From: Planctomycetota bacterium
GTDB taxonomy: Bacteria; Planctomycetota; Planctomycetia; Gemmatales; Gemmataceae
Reading direction: 5' to 3'
DNA length: 56,358 nucleotides
Assembly (NCBI GenBank): GCA_021807595.1
Contig: JAKBCS010000013.1
Location: 1 to 56,358 of the forward strand
Shown: in pieces, positions 35,141 through 44,809 of the stretch
Layout: each line of letters opens with the position of its first letter
Numbering within the stretch: the stretch's first letter is position 1
The notes under the pieces: generated by a model
Database searches by the model: none
What the model was told of the DNA's origin: nothing
What the model saw: the letters and a program-made list of their open reading frames with translations, nothing else
Made by a program: the position numbers and the translations under genes

Positions 35141-38100
35141 CTACGACAGCCGATTAAAAAGGCGGGAAAGTCTGTGTCCGATGCCGTCGAAGAGCGAGTA
35201 AGTAACCGGAGTGACCAGAAGCGCCAGCAACAGGCTCAACAGCTGGCCGCCGATGATGACCTTGGCCATGCTGGCCCGCGCGCCCGCCCCCGGCCCCTGC
35301 CCCAGCGCAATCGGAATCATGGCCGCGATGAGCATTACCGTCGTCATCAGGATCGGTCGCAGGCGGGTATGATTCGCCTCAAGAATGGCGGCTTCGCGGT
35401 CCATACCGGCGCGGCGCAGTTCGTTCGTTTTGTCCACCTGCAGAATCCCGTTCTTTTTGACGATGCCGATGAGCATGAACAAGCCGAACATGGCGTACAA
35501 GTCCATCGGTTGGCGGAACATCAACAGCGAGAGCAAACCGAACGGGATGGTCACGGGTAGGGCGGCGAGGATACTGACCGGATGCAGCCAACTCTCGAAC
35601 TGGGCGGCCAGAATCAGGTACATGAACAGGATGCTGAGAACGAGGGCGATGAGAAAGTTATAGCCCGTCTCGCCGAGCATCTTGGCTTGGCCGCCGAAGA
35701 CGACTTCGTACTGCGGCGGCAGATTCATTTCCTTGAGGATGGCTTGGGCCTGCATCACGGCATCGTTGAGCGAAACTTTATCGGGATTGGCCAACAGCGT
35801 GACCGCGCGCTGTCGATTGAAGCGGTCGATCTGGCTTGGGCCGCGTTCTTCGTTCAGTCGTGCCAGGCTGGACAGCTGAATCGGACCCGCCGAGGGCGAG
35901 GGAATCGTAAGCAAATCGAGTCCTTGTGAGGTGGCTCGAAACTGCTTATCGGCGCGCAGCCAAACGTCGTATTGCTCCGTTCCTTCCTTGTAGCGCGACA
36001 CCGGTTGGCCGCCCACCAGAACACTCAACGTGTTGGCGATGGTCTGCACGGGGATACCGAGGTCGCTGGCTCTTTCGCGGTCGATGGAAACCTGCACCTC
36101 CGGCTTGCGGAGCGACAGCGTCGAATCCACGTCCACGAGGCCGGGGATTTTGCGAAGACGTTCTTTGAGCGTATTGGAATACGCTTCCAACTTGTCGAGT
36201 TCGGGACCGAGCAAGACGATCTGAAAGATACGGCTGTCCTGCCCCGTCCCCCCGATGGCTTGCACGTCGGAGACGGCGCAGCGAAGGTCTGGATATTCTT
36301 CCAAGATTTTGCGCGTCCGCGCCATGACCTCGAACTGCGTGTAGCCGCGTTGTTCCAGTTCCTTGAGGCGAACGTAGATGGAACCGCGCGTCACGTCGCC
36401 TTGCCCTTTGCCGGCCGAGCCGTTGGTCTCGCCGATGACCGTGAAGCGTTTCACCACCACGCCGGGCAGAGCGGTCAAGCGCTGCTCGATTTCGGCGACG
36501 GTTCGATCCGTTCGCTCCAAGGTGTAGCCTTCGGGAGTGATGTAGTTGATCTCGAATTCGCCCTGATCGTCGCGCGGCACGAGGTTGACGCCCATCTTCT
36601 GAGCGATCGGCCCCGTGGAAAAGATCACCAACACGCAGAGTACCGCCATGACGAAACGGTGTCGCATCGCCCAACGCAGGGCCAGGCCGTAGAAGCCATC
36701 GACGGCCCGATAAACCCAGCCCGCTTTCGACTTGGCATGACCCGCCTCGGACGGATCGAGCTTGAGGAAGCGCGAACACAGCATCGGCGTCAGGGTGAAC
36801 GAGACGAATAAACTCATCAGAATGGCGAAGGCCACTGTCAGACCGAAACTGCTGAAGAAGCGACCGACCATGCCGCCCATGAAGGCGACCGGCAGGAAGA
36901 TCACCACCAAGGATAGACTCGTCGCCAACACGGCCAGGGCGATTTCCTTGGTTCCGTCTCGCGCCGCGGTCATAGCGTCTTTGCCGAACTCTTCCATGTG
37001 TCGAAAGATGTTCTCGTGGACCACCACCGCATCGTCGATGACGATACCGATGGCCAAGATGAGTGCCAACATGGTGATGTTGTTGAGCGTGAACCCCATG
37101 TACCACATGAAGAAAAAAGTTGGCACGATGGAAGTGGGAATGGCCAGGGTGGCGATGACCGTGGTCCGCCAATCGCGGATGAACAGGAGGATCGTCAACG
37201 ATACCAGCACGCCGGCCAGCAACAGGTGAAACTTGACCTCTTCCATCGACAGGCGAACGAAGCGCGATTGATCTTGTGTGATGTCGATTTGCATGTCGGG
37301 CGGCAGGGTTTTACCGATCTTGGTCAGGCGATTCTGGACGGCGTCGGAGATTTGCACGGTGTTGGTGCCGCTCTGTTTTTGCACGAACAGGCTGACGGCG
37401 TTGCGTCCGTCCAGGCGCGTCAAACCGCGCGGCTCTTCAATGGAATCTTCGGCTCGTCCAATGTCCCGAATGCGGATGGGATAGCCTTTGCGATTGGCCA
37501 CGATCAATTCGTTGAACTGCGAGGCGACCTGGACGCGCCCCAAGGTGCGCAGCACCAACTCGCGCGATCCCTGCTGGACGATGCCGCCGGGCACTTCGAG
37601 GTTTTGCGTTAACAACGCTTGCCGAACGTCCTCGACCGACAGATTGACGGACGACAAGAGATCGGTATTGACGATGACGTTGATGGCGCGGCTGCGGCCT
37701 CCCGAAAGCGTTACCGAACCGACGCCGGATACCGTCTGCAACGGCTCTTGAAGCTGATGTTTGGCGATCTCCGTCACCTCGCGCACATCGCGCCGACCGG
37801 AGACCACGATGGTCATAATCGGCGAGGCGTCCAGGTCGAACTTGTTGACGACCGGCGGGTCCATGCCTTGGGGTAAGTTTTTGACGATGGCCGACACCTT
37901 GTCGCGCACCTCTTGAGCGGCAATGTCCCCGTTCTTCTCCAGAAGGAATTGCACCGTTACGATGCTGACCCCTTCGCGCGTCGTCGAACGCAACTCGTCC
38001 ACGCCGGAGACCGAGTTGACCGCCTCTTCGATGAGCTTGGTGACCGTCGTTTCCAGTTCTTCGGCACTCGCTCCCGGCAGGTTGGCCGTTACCGACACGA

Positions 38101-38230
38101 CCGGGAAATCCACTTTGGGGAACAGATCCACGCCCAACTTGAAATACGAGACCAACCCCAACACCACGGGAGCGGACACGAGTACCCAGGTAAAAATCGG
38201 ACGGCGAATGCAAACTTCGGAAATCGACAC
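35141..38230 (-). CDS. RND-family efflux pump inner-membrane transporter (HAE1/AcrB-like)
   Basis: RND pumps use the proton gradient to drive drugs or other amphiphiles from the periplasm to the outside. The 1029-residue length and two-fold architecture with 12 membrane helices match the family. The N-terminus (MSISEVCIRRPIFTWVLVSA, LGVDLFPKVDFPVVSV) is standard. TM4 holds the proton-relay pair in GIVIDDAVVVHENIFRHMEE near 400. Blocks such as LAVLATSLSLVVIFLPVAFM and LRPILMTTVMLIAAMIPIAL are conserved. It lies 21 bp after the MFP gene in a MarR-MFP-RND operon with no outer-membrane channel of its own. Confidence 0.96.
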   Translation of the reverse strand: MSISEVCIRRPIFTWVLVSAPVVLGLVSYFKLGVDLFPKVDFPVVSVTANLPGASAEELETTVTKLIEEAVNSVSGVDELRSTTREGVSIVTVQFLLEKNGDIAAQEVRDKVSAIVKNLPQGMDPPVVNKFDLDASPIMTIVVSGRRDVREVTEIAKHQLQEPLQTVSGVGSVTLSGGRSRAINVIVNTDLLSSVNLSVEDVRQALLTQNLEVPGGIVQQGSRELVLRTLGRVQVASQFNELIVANRKGYPIRIRDIGRAEDSIEEPRGLTRLDGRNAVSLFVQKQSGTNTVQISDAVQNRLTKIGKTLPPDMQIDITQDQSRFVRLSMEEVKFHLLLAGVLVSLTILLFIRDWRTTVIATLAIPTSIVPTFFFMWYMGFTLNNITMLALILAIGIVIDDAVVVHENIFRHMEEFGKDAMTAARDGTKEIALAVLATSLSLVVIFLPVAFMGGMVGRFFSSFGLTVAFAILMSLFVSFTLTPMLCSRFLKLDPSEAGHAKSKAGWVYRAVDGFYGLALRWAMRHRFVMAVLCVLVIFSTGPIAQKMGVNLVPRDDQGEFEINYITPEGYTLERTDRTVAEIEQRLTALPGVVVKRFTVIGETNGSAGKGQGDVTRGSIYVRLKELEQRGYTQFEVMARTRKILEEYPDLRCAVSDVQAIGGTGQDSRIFQIVLLGPELDKLEAYSNTLKERLRKIPGLVDVDSTLSLRKPEVQVSIDRERASDLGIPVQTIANTLSVLVGGQPVSRYKEGTEQYDVWLRADKQFRATSQGLDLLTIPSPSAGPIQLSSLARLNEERGPSQIDRFNRQRAVTLLANPDKVSLNDAVMQAQAILKEMNLPPQYEVVFGGQAKMLGETGYNFLIALVLSILFMYLILAAQFESWLHPVSILAALPVTIPFGLLSLLMFRQPMDLYAMFGLFMLIGIVKKNGILQVDKTNELRRAGMDREAAILEANHTRLRPILMTTVMLIAAMIPIALGQGPGAGARASMAKVIIGGQLLSLLLALLVTPVTYSLFDGIGHRLSRLFNRLS

Positions 38231-38251
38231 GGAGAGAACTCCTTGGCGGAC

Positions 38252-39670
38252 CTATTGACCCGTTCGATGAGCGGAAAGAGGGGGGGAAGGCGGAGGCGTT
38301 CGCCGAATGACAACGGGCGTTCCATCGGCCAGGGCCGTTTGGCCGCTGAGGACCACCTGCGCGCCGCGCGGCAAAGACGGCCGAACGATCTCCACCCACT
38401 CCGTGTTTTGCGTTCCCAGACTCACCCGCAGTTCTTTTGCGCGCCCGTCCTCAACGACAAAGATTTTCGTAATGCCGGCGAATGTCACCAGGCCGTCCAG
38501 CGGCACTACGGCAACCTCCCGGTCGCTCCTCGTCAGGATCGAGGCTTTGGCGAAGCTGCCCGGCTTGAGTTTGCCCTCGGAGTTAGCGACTTCAATTTCT
38601 ACCTGTAGCGTCCGATTTGTGGGATCGACGGTCGGATTGATCCGGACCACGCGGCCGACAGAGGGTTGAGCGTGCGCCGCCGTATGGACTTGGACTTGTT
38701 GCCCGCATTCGATCTCGCTGCTGAACCGCTCCGGCACCAAGACTTTCAGTTTCAGCGTCCGATCGATCACCAGTTTGAAAACCTCAGTCCCCGTGCGAAC
38801 GAAGCTCCCTTCCGAGACGGATCGCTGCGAAACCACATACGTCGCGCCGCTATCCCCGCCCGGTACCCGTTGCAAGGGAGCGGGAACCTTGAGCGCCATG
38901 TCCTTGAGTTGTTGGCGCGCGATGGCGAGTCCTTGTTGCTTCATCTCCACCGTTGCCACCAGGGAGCGCGCCGACAAGATCTGGCTGTGGTATTCGGCAT
39001 CGGCGGTCCGAAAATCGACCGTCCGGTCGGTCAGCTCTTCTGGGGTGGCGGCGGAGGAGCGCGCGAGGGCGCGAGTGCGATCCAATCGCAACTTGGCGTT
39101 ATTCATTCGCTCGTGTGCCTGAACCACGGCCGGAAGGCGCTCCACATCGAAATCCGGCCGCAACTCATCTACTCCGAGCTTCGCCAATTCGACGCGAAGA
39201 GATTTCTCGGCCTGGCAGAGGAGCAAATCGTAGTCGGTGGGGTCGAACTCGACGAGCAAGTCTCCGGGTTTCACATGGTCCGAAACGTCGCGGTGTATCC
39301 GGAATACCCGGCCATCCATCTTGGCCGCAATCGAAACTTCTTCAAAGCCGTAAAGCGTACCGACCGCATCGACCTTGCGCTGCACCGGGCGATAGGCCAC
39401 GGGTTCGACGGTGACGACCACCGCGCCCGGCTCCCGCTCGGTCGTCTCCGTCTCGGGGGGCAGCGATTCCTTTTCGCGGCGATGAAGACTGCCGCCCACG
39501 AACACCAGTCCCGCACCCAAAACGAGAAGGACCACGCAACTCCAAAGCAACCCGCCTCGCCAAGAACGCTTGGGCGCGTCGTCTTGGCCCCCCCTTACCG
39601 CCGCGCACATCGCGGGCAAGGGAACGATTGCTTCCCGAACGGGAACCGACGGAAACGACGAGCGATCCAT
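38252..39670 (-). CDS. RND efflux membrane-fusion (periplasmic adaptor) protein
   Basis: The adaptor links the RND pump to a TolC-type channel. The 472-residue protein has an N-terminal cytoplasmic stretch, a membrane helix at about 42-65 (SCVVLLVLGAGLVFVGGSL) and the HlyD/AcrA fold. That fold comprises lipoyl half-motifs (VDAVGTLYGFEEVSIAAKMD, GDLLVEFDPTDYDLLL), a helical hairpin with many Arg/Leu/Glu (LDRTRALARSSAATPEELTD), and a beta-barrel region (VTAHAQPSVGRVVR-like, VEIEVANSEGKLKPGSFAKA). An alternative start 20 codons later (MCAAVRGG) is possible. The gap to marR holds a GC-rich hairpin repeat. Confidence 0.93.
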   Translation of the reverse strand: MDRSSFPSVPVREAIVPLPAMCAAVRGGQDDAPKRSWRGGLLWSCVVLLVLGAGLVFVGGSLHRREKESLPPETETTEREPGAVVVTVEPVAYRPVQRKVDAVGTLYGFEEVSIAAKMDGRVFRIHRDVSDHVKPGDLLVEFDPTDYDLLLCQAEKSLRVELAKLGVDELRPDFDVERLPAVVQAHERMNNAKLRLDRTRALARSSAATPEELTDRTVDFRTADAEYHSQILSARSLVATVEMKQQGLAIARQQLKDMALKVPAPLQRVPGGDSGATYVVSQRSVSEGSFVRTGTEVFKLVIDRTLKLKVLVPERFSSEIECGQQVQVHTAAHAQPSVGRVVRINPTVDPTNRTLQVEIEVANSEGKLKPGSFAKASILTRSDREVAVVPLDGLVTFAGITKIFVVEDGRAKELRVSLGTQNTEWVEIVRPSLPRGAQVVLSGQTALADGTPVVIRRTPPPSPPLSAHRTGQ

Positions 39671-39792
39671 AAGAGATGACCCTTTCCCTGCTTTTCTTGC
39701 ACCGTTCGCCGTGCGAACGATTCGTTCGCCGAAGTAACTGGGCGCGGGGACTTTCGGAAACCGTCGCGCCGTTCGCTCGGAGGCGATCCGAG

Positions 39793-39832
39793 AAGCCCCT
39801 CCCCTCTGAGTATCGGAGAGAAGGGGGCTTTG
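39793..39832. repeat. Dispersed hairpin repeat, GAGTAT variant
   Basis: AAGCCCCTCCCCTCTGAGTA followed by TCGGAGAGAAGGGGGCTT is an imperfect inverted repeat of the same family as the array at 53-182. It lies in the marR/MFP spacer. Confidence 0.7.
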
Positions 39833-39843
39833 CGGATCGCCTC

Positions 39844-40311
39844 TCAGGCGGAGGAGACCATCTGGTTCATCTGGGAGCGTCCCGCGCGAGCGATTTTGCG
39901 AAACAGCACCATGAAGATTTCTTGCTCGTCCTCGGTCAGCGCGCCCAACATACTGCGAAACAGCCGTAGATTCACGTTCACCAACGATTGATGGATCGCG
40001 CCGCCCGCATCGGTCAATTGCACATGGATGACGCGACGATCCTTCTCGGAGCGTTGGCGATGAACGAGGTTCTTATGCTCCAAGTTATCCACGATGCCGG
40101 TCATGGAGTTGACGGCGACGGTGAGATGATCCGCCAACTCGCGCATCATGCGCGGCCCCTCGTTGCCGAGAAACTCGACCACGCGCAGTTCCTGCATGTT
40201 CAACTCGACGTGTGGACCATTCGCCGCCGAGGCATGGACGCACTGAAATTGCTTCAGGATGTCCTGAACCACGTCCTGCAAGTCAGCGGCCCGGCGATCC
40301 AGAATCGTCAT
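39844..40311 (-). CDS. MarR-family transcriptional regulator
   Basis: The 155-residue protein has the winged-helix MarR fold. The recognition helix region is MRELADHLTVAVNSMTGIVD (about 55-75), followed by the wing LEHKNLVHRQRSEKDRRVIH and LTDAGGAIH. Helical ends support dimer formation. It lies upstream of the MFP and RND genes in the same direction, so it should control the efflux operon and itself. A perfect 9-bp palindrome 15 bp upstream of the start is its probable operator. Confidence 0.93.
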   Translation of the reverse strand: MTILDRRAADLQDVVQDILKQFQCVHASAANGPHVELNMQELRVVEFLGNEGPRMMRELADHLTVAVNSMTGIVDNLEHKNLVHRQRSEKDRRVIHVQLTDAGGAIHQSLVNVNLRLFRSMLGALTEDEQEIFMVLFRKIARAGRSQMNQMVSSA

Positions 40312-40325
40312 TCCACCCCCCTCTC

Positions 40326-40350
40326 GAATAGTTCGGCAATAGAACTATTC
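40326..40350. promoter_or_regulatory. Perfect palindrome, candidate MarR operator
   Basis: GAATAGTTC, 7 bases (GGCAATA), GAACTATTC. The arms are exact complements. The site lies 15-39 bp upstream of the marR start, where bound repressor would block the promoter. The AT-rich arms stand out against the GC-rich surroundings. This fits the usual autoregulation of MarR-type efflux regulators. Confidence 0.7.
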
Positions 40351-40465
40351 TTCTATCGTATTATCGGCAAACGGAGCGAGAAATGTCAAGAGAGAAGGTG
40401 CGACAACCCCCGATTCGGAGGCGGTGCAGCTTCGGGAGCCGATGCCAACCGTTGCGACCGAGGGT

Positions 40466-41209
40466 TCATCCCCGATGATTGCGCCAGCTTCCATTGCCGT
40501 CGCGCAGTTGATTGGGAACGAAGCGGGCTTTGTAGGCCATGGAGGGGCAGCCTTCGACGAAGTAGCCGAGATAGACGTAGGGCAGTCCGCGCCGCTTTGC
40601 TTCCTCAAGCAGACAGAGGACGTTCCAGGTTCCCAACGAGAGTTCTCGGAAGCGAGGTTCGTAAAAGAAGTAGATCGCCGACAAGCCGCAGGCCGATTCG
40701 TCCCAGCCGGGCGGCGCTTGGGATAATGCATCGACATAGCCAACACCGATTAGCTTGTCTTCCAAGTAATAGCACCACTCCTCGACTGGGAACGGCTGCT
40801 CTACAAACGAGTCGGCATAGTCTGAGGCATCGCGTGTGGCGTGGCGGGGCCAATTCTTGTTGCCGGCTTGAAAGGCGTGATAGCGGTCGTAGAGCGTGAG
40901 CTTCATCTTGGTGACGCTGGGTTTGCCGATGCGCAATTCGACGACGCCCTCGTTGGCACGCCGGCATCGCTTCTGGCTGCGATCCGGTCGAAACGCCGGC
41001 ACGACGACGCGCAGCGAACGGCAGGCGTTGCACGTTCCACAGACGGGGCGAAAGAGCAGGTGGCCGAAGCGCCGCCAATTGTCGAGCATTCGACAAAGAT
41101 ATTCGGCCTCCGTTAACTCGCCGACGTACTCGTATTCCATCGTCGATTCGCGGTCGGACAAATAGGCGCATCGAGACGGCGGAGCGATGTGGTAAAAGAG
41201 CGTTTCCAT
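40466..41209 (-). CDS. bpt: Aspartate/glutamate leucyltransferase (Bpt, N-degron pathway)
   Basis: Bpt moves Leu from Leu-tRNA to proteins with N-terminal Asp or Glu, marking them for ClpS-ClpAP. The 247-residue protein has the N-terminal part CAYLSDRESTMEYEYVGELT, the CxxC pair in RPVCGTCNACRSLRV, and RPDRSQKRC. Then come LYDRYHAFQ, the conserved YVDALSQAPPGW-like loop, IYFFYEPRFRELSLGTWNVL and YVYLGYFVEGCPSMAYKARF. The start at 41209 is preferred to 41257 because it matches the family start and overlaps the SDR stop (TGATG), indicating translational coupling. Confidence 0.93.
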   Translation of the reverse strand: METLFYHIAPPSRCAYLSDRESTMEYEYVGELTEAEYLCRMLDNWRRFGHLLFRPVCGTCNACRSLRVVVPAFRPDRSQKRCRRANEGVVELRIGKPSVTKMKLTLYDRYHAFQAGNKNWPRHATRDASDYADSFVEQPFPVEEWCYYLEDKLIGVGYVDALSQAPPGWDESACGLSAIYFFYEPRFRELSLGTWNVLCLLEEAKRRGLPYVYLGYFVEGCPSMAYKARFVPNQLRDGNGSWRNHRG

Positions 41210-41988
41210 CACCGTTTCTCTCGGTTCATCTTGTGGACCCAGCGACGGATCAACCAATCGGCGAGCGGTCGCGGCGAATACTTAAGTAGCCGAGCTTGCC
41301 AGGCCGTGCCCCGTGGGAAGGCCACGAACGGCTTGCGCGCGCGGATTGCTTCGACGATGCGGTGCACGGCGTCTTCCAATTCCATCATATCCCCATCGGG
41401 CAGACCGAGGGGGGCGGTCAAGGGTGTGCGAATCCAGGCGGGGCAGATCGTAGTCACGTCGATGCCGCGCGGACGGAGTTCGATGCGAATGGCATCCATG
41501 AGGCTGTTGACCGCCGCCTTACTGGCGCAGTAGCCGCCCATGTGTGGCAGCCCCCGATACGAGGCCATGCTCGATAGAACGATAACGTGGCCGCTCCCCC
41601 TTTTACACATGCCGGGCAGCACGGCGTCGAGTGCGTTGATGACGCCGATCAGGTTCACCTGAATCTGGGCCGTGTAGTCCTCGGCTCGGAAAGGATCGGC
41701 CGGCGTCTCGATGCCGATTCCGGCGCTGGCCACGAGGAAATCGGTCGGTCCTATCTGGGTTTCCAGGCGAGCGACGGCGGAGCGCATCGCCGTCAGATCG
41801 GTAACATCGGCGACGGCACAGGCCGCGGGTTTGCCTTGGAGTTCGTCGATGAGTTTTTGAAGGGCTTCCTCTTGGCGGTCGAGTGCGGCAATGCGCGCTC
41901 CGGCGTCGGCCAAGGTGAGCGCGAGTTGTCGGCCAATCCCGCTGGCCGCTCCGGTTATCAAGACGACGCGATTGCGAAACGAATCCAT
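41209..41988 (-). CDS. Short-chain dehydrogenase/reductase (SDR)
   Basis: A classical SDR of 259 residues using NAD(P)H. The cofactor loop TGAASGIG is near residue 12-19; NAG is replaced by SAGIG; the catalytic serine lies in VIVLSSMASY and the YxxxK motif is YCASK near 160. The C-terminal part is RKPFVAFPRGTAWQARLLKY, as in SDR subgroups acting on lipids or retinol-like substrates. The start at 41988 follows GGGAG by 7 bases; the longer frame to 42069 lacks such a site. The stop codon overlaps the bpt start. The substrate is unknown. Confidence 0.93.
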   Translation of the reverse strand: MDSFRNRVVLITGAASGIGRQLALTLADAGARIAALDRQEEALQKLIDELQGKPAACAVADVTDLTAMRSAVARLETQIGPTDFLVASAGIGIETPADPFRAEDYTAQIQVNLIGVINALDAVLPGMCKRGSGHVIVLSSMASYRGLPHMGGYCASKAAVNSLMDAIRIELRPRGIDVTTICPAWIRTPLTAPLGLPDGDMMELEDAVHRIVEAIRARKPFVAFPRGTAWQARLLKYSPRPLADWLIRRWVHKMNREKR

Positions 41989-42176
41989 GAGTTCTCCCGA
42001 ATCGACCTCACAGCGCTCTTTCAGACCGAAAGTACGGATGCTGCCTTGACGTATCTTATTGTAATCCATCGACCCCTGACCAAAAACGCAAAGCGAACGC
42101 TGGTTTCACTTGTCCGAGCGCGGTAGACTAAAGCGATCTCACCGAATCGTTCGACCTCCGTAGGGAGACGACTTTC

Positions 42177-43574
42177 ATGCTTACCATTCACGACGACGAA
42201 CGCGCTCTGAATCGCCGAGCTTTTCTGACGGTTGGCGGTCTGGCATTGGGCGGACTCTCGCTTGCCGACCTGTTTGCCGCCCGAGCGCGGGCGGGCGGCG
42301 ACAAGCGTTTGCTCACCGAGAAATCGGTCGTCTTTCTGTTCCTCCACGGCGGGCCTAGCCAAATCGAGACGTTCGATCCCAAGATGTCGGCTCCGTCGGA
42401 GTTTCGCAGCACCACCGGCGAGACGGCTACGAAGCTGCCCGGCATCACGTTTGGAAGCACCTTCACCAAGTTGGCCGCCCGCGCCGACAAGTTGACCGTG
42501 GTGCGCTCTTTCGTCACCGGCGACGGCAACCACGACATCAAGCCCGTCGTTGGCCGCGACAGCTTTGGGGCGAATCTCGGTTCCATCTACGCGCGCATGG
42601 CCGGCGCGAACCGCGTCGACAGCGGCATGCCGACCAACGCGGCGCTGTTCCCGCGCTCCGTCGATCCCAGTACACAGAAGGCGAATCTGGGCTTCGGCAA
42701 GTTCGCCGACACGGGGCCGTTCGGCGCGGCGTTTGCACCGTTCGATCCCAGCGGCGGCGGACAATTGCAGCAAGACATGCACTTGAACCTGCCCTTGGCG
42801 CGCCTGGAAGATCGCCGGCGTTTGCTCTCCGAACTCGACCGCGTGCAGTGGACCCTGACGGAGAGCGGCGGATTCGAAGGCATGGAGCGCGTTCGTCAAC
42901 AGGCGTTTCAAACCATTCTTGGCGGCGTGGCCGATGCCTTTCAGTTATCGAAAGAAGATCCGCGCACCATGGCGCGCTACGACACCGCGCCGCTGGTGAG
43001 ACCGGAAAACATCGACAAAAAGTGGAAGAACTACAACAACTATGTGGACAATGCCAAGTCGTTGGGCAAGTTGTTGTTGCTGGCCCGGCGCTTGTGCGAG
43101 CGCGGCTGCGGTTTCGTCACGGTGACGACGAATTTCGTCTGGGACATGCACTCCGACGTGAACAACGCCGGCGTGGCCGAGGGCATGCGCTACATGGGCA
43201 AGCCGCTCGATTTTGCCGTGGCGGCGTTCCTCGACGATCTGGAGGCACGGGGGCTGAGCGATAAAATCCTCCTGGTCGTATGCGGCGAGATGGGCCGCAC
43301 CCCACGCATCAACAAGAATGGCGGGCGCGATCATTGGGGGAATCTGGCACCGCTGCTGCTGGCCGGCGGCGGACTGAAGATGGGCCAAGTCATCGGTCAA
43401 TCCAATCGCAACGGCGGCGAGCCGCAATCGGAGCCGATCCGCATACGCCACCTCAACGCCACGATTCTGCACACGCTCTTCGATGTCGGCGAATTGCGAC
43501 TGGTACCGGGTGCCCCGCGCGAAATCGCTCAGACCATGACCGGCTGGGAACCGATCCCCGGCGCGTTGTCGTGA
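42177..43574 (+). CDS. DUF1501 protein (sulfatase-like fold, exported by Tat)
   Basis: DUF1501 proteins are abundant in planctomycetes and have an alkaline-phosphatase/sulfatase-like fold of unknown substrate. The 465-residue protein begins with a twin-arginine-type signal (LNRRAFLTVGGLALGGLSLA). Conserved blocks follow: FLFLHGGPSQIETFDPK, LPGITFGSTFTKLAARADKL, FVTGDGNHD, GCGFVTVTTNFVWDMHSDVN, GEMGRTPRINKNGGRDHWGN and ILHTLFDVGELRLVPG. It probably acts in the periplasm. The next gene begins 30 bp later in the same direction, so the two are co-expressed. Confidence 0.94.
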   Translation: MLTIHDDERALNRRAFLTVGGLALGGLSLADLFAARARAGGDKRLLTEKSVVFLFLHGGPSQIETFDPKMSAPSEFRSTTGETATKLPGITFGSTFTKLAARADKLTVVRSFVTGDGNHDIKPVVGRDSFGANLGSIYARMAGANRVDSGMPTNAALFPRSVDPSTQKANLGFGKFADTGPFGAAFAPFDPSGGGQLQQDMHLNLPLARLEDRRRLLSELDRVQWTLTESGGFEGMERVRQQAFQTILGGVADAFQLSKEDPRTMARYDTAPLVRPENIDKKWKNYNNYVDNAKSLGKLLLLARRLCERGCGFVTVTTNFVWDMHSDVNNAGVAEGMRYMGKPLDFAVAAFLDDLEARGLSDKILLVVCGEMGRTPRINKNGGRDHWGNLAPLLLAGGGLKMGQVIGQSNRNGGEPQSEPIRIRHLNATILHTLFDVGELRLVPGAPREIAQTMTGWEPIPGALS

Positions 43575-43604
43575 GAAGTCGAATCGCAAATAAGGACCAC
43601 AAAG

Positions 43605-44750
43605 ATGTCTTTACATGCTTTATGGCGAATTGCGCTAGGGTCGGCAATCGCCTCGGCCGGTTCGTGCGCTGCGCCGGACGCGCGCGGCGCGTCGCCTCCC
43701 GCGGGTCCCGAAATCCTGAAAGCCGAGCCTGCGCCGGCTTGGGACGCCAAGTTCGCCGGCGACAAGGGCTGGATTGGCGGCGACGGCGTCTACTCGGTCG
43801 TTGTCGATAAACAGCGGGTGGTTTGGCTGTTCGGCGACACGCTGCTGGGTGAGGTCAAGCGCGGACGGCGCGACGGCGCGGCGATGGTGAACAACACCGT
43901 GGCCGTTCAAGATAGCCGTCGTGTGGACGGTGCGATTCATTTCACGTCCGGCAAAAGCAAGCAAGGCAAACCGGCGGCAGTCTTCCTACCGGCGGACGGT
44001 AAAGGGTGGTTTTGGCCGCAAGCTGCCATCGCTCTCGACAAACGCTTGTTCCTCTTCCTGCCCCAGATCGACAAAACCAAGGAAGGCGGCGTCTTCGGTT
44101 TCCGACAGATCGGCCAATGGCTGGCGGTAGTGGACAATCCCTTGGACGAGCCGAAAACCTGGCGCGTGAAACAGAAGAAACTGCCGTTCGCGTCGTTCGA
44201 GAAGGATCGCTCGCAGTCGTGGGGTTCGGCGATGTTGTGCGTGGGGGACGCGGTTTACGTCTATGGCTTCGAGGAGCGCGGCAAAAAACTGGGTAGTCGT
44301 AGTCTGATTGTAGCCCGCGTGGCGGCAGCGAAGCTCGATGACTTCGAGGCATGGCGCTTCCGCACGGCGGACGGCTGGAGCGCTAAGCCGGGAGACGCCG
44401 TAGCCTTGGCGAACGGCTTGGCGACGGAGTATTCCGTCACTCCGATGCCCTCTCGGAGTGGATTCGCGCTCGTTTATACCGAAAACGGCCTGGGCGATCG
44501 CATTGTCGCGCGTCTGGCGGAGGAACCGGCGGGTCCGTGGTCGGCTCCGTCGCTTTTGTATCGGTGCCCGGAGATGGCCAAGGATAAAGGTGTGTTCTGC
44601 TACGCCGCCAAGGCACATCCTTGGGCGGCTGGCAAGGACGAATTCTTGATAAGCTATTGTGCCAACACCTGGGATTTCGGTCGTCTGTTCCGCGATGCCA
44701 ACGTCTATCGACCGAAGTTCGTGCGTGCGACGCTGAAACCGACGAAGTAA
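43605..44750 (+). CDS. Secreted DUF4185-like beta-propeller protein
   Basis: The 381-residue protein has a signal peptide (ALGSAIASAGSCAAPDARGA). Repeated Trp/Gly strands follow: WIGGDGVYSVVVDKQRVVWL, FGDTLLGEVKRGRR, WFWPQAAIALDKRLFLFLPQ, QSWGSAMLCVGDAVYVYGFE, PSRSGFALVYTENGLGDRI and FLISYCANTWDF. This pattern fits a five-bladed propeller of the DUF4185/DUF5005 or glycosidase-like type (FGDT motif). It probably acts on a carbohydrate or polymer outside the cell. The gene follows DUF1501 by 30 bp. A perfect hairpin lies 35 bp downstream. Confidence 0.75.
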   Translation: MSLHALWRIALGSAIASAGSCAAPDARGASPPAGPEILKAEPAPAWDAKFAGDKGWIGGDGVYSVVVDKQRVVWLFGDTLLGEVKRGRRDGAAMVNNTVAVQDSRRVDGAIHFTSGKSKQGKPAAVFLPADGKGWFWPQAAIALDKRLFLFLPQIDKTKEGGVFGFRQIGQWLAVVDNPLDEPKTWRVKQKKLPFASFEKDRSQSWGSAMLCVGDAVYVYGFEERGKKLGSRSLIVARVAAAKLDDFEAWRFRTADGWSAKPGDAVALANGLATEYSVTPMPSRSGFALVYTENGLGDRIVARLAEEPAGPWSAPSLLYRCPEMAKDKGVFCYAAKAHPWAAGKDEFLISYCANTWDFGRLFRDANVYRPKFVRATLKPTK

Positions 44751-44785
44751 GTTTGCGTGCCGAGCGTGCCTATAAAAGACCAGAA

Positions 44786-44809
44786 GCCGGTGGCTTTCGC
44801 CACCGGCTC
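44786..44809. terminator. Perfect 10-bp hairpin with TTTC loop
   Basis: AGCCGGTGGC, TTTC, GCCACCGGCT. It follows the DUF4185-like gene and probably ends the two-gene unit. The motif resembles a dispersed planctomycete repeat. Bases 44810-45145 hold no recognised gene. Confidence 0.65.
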
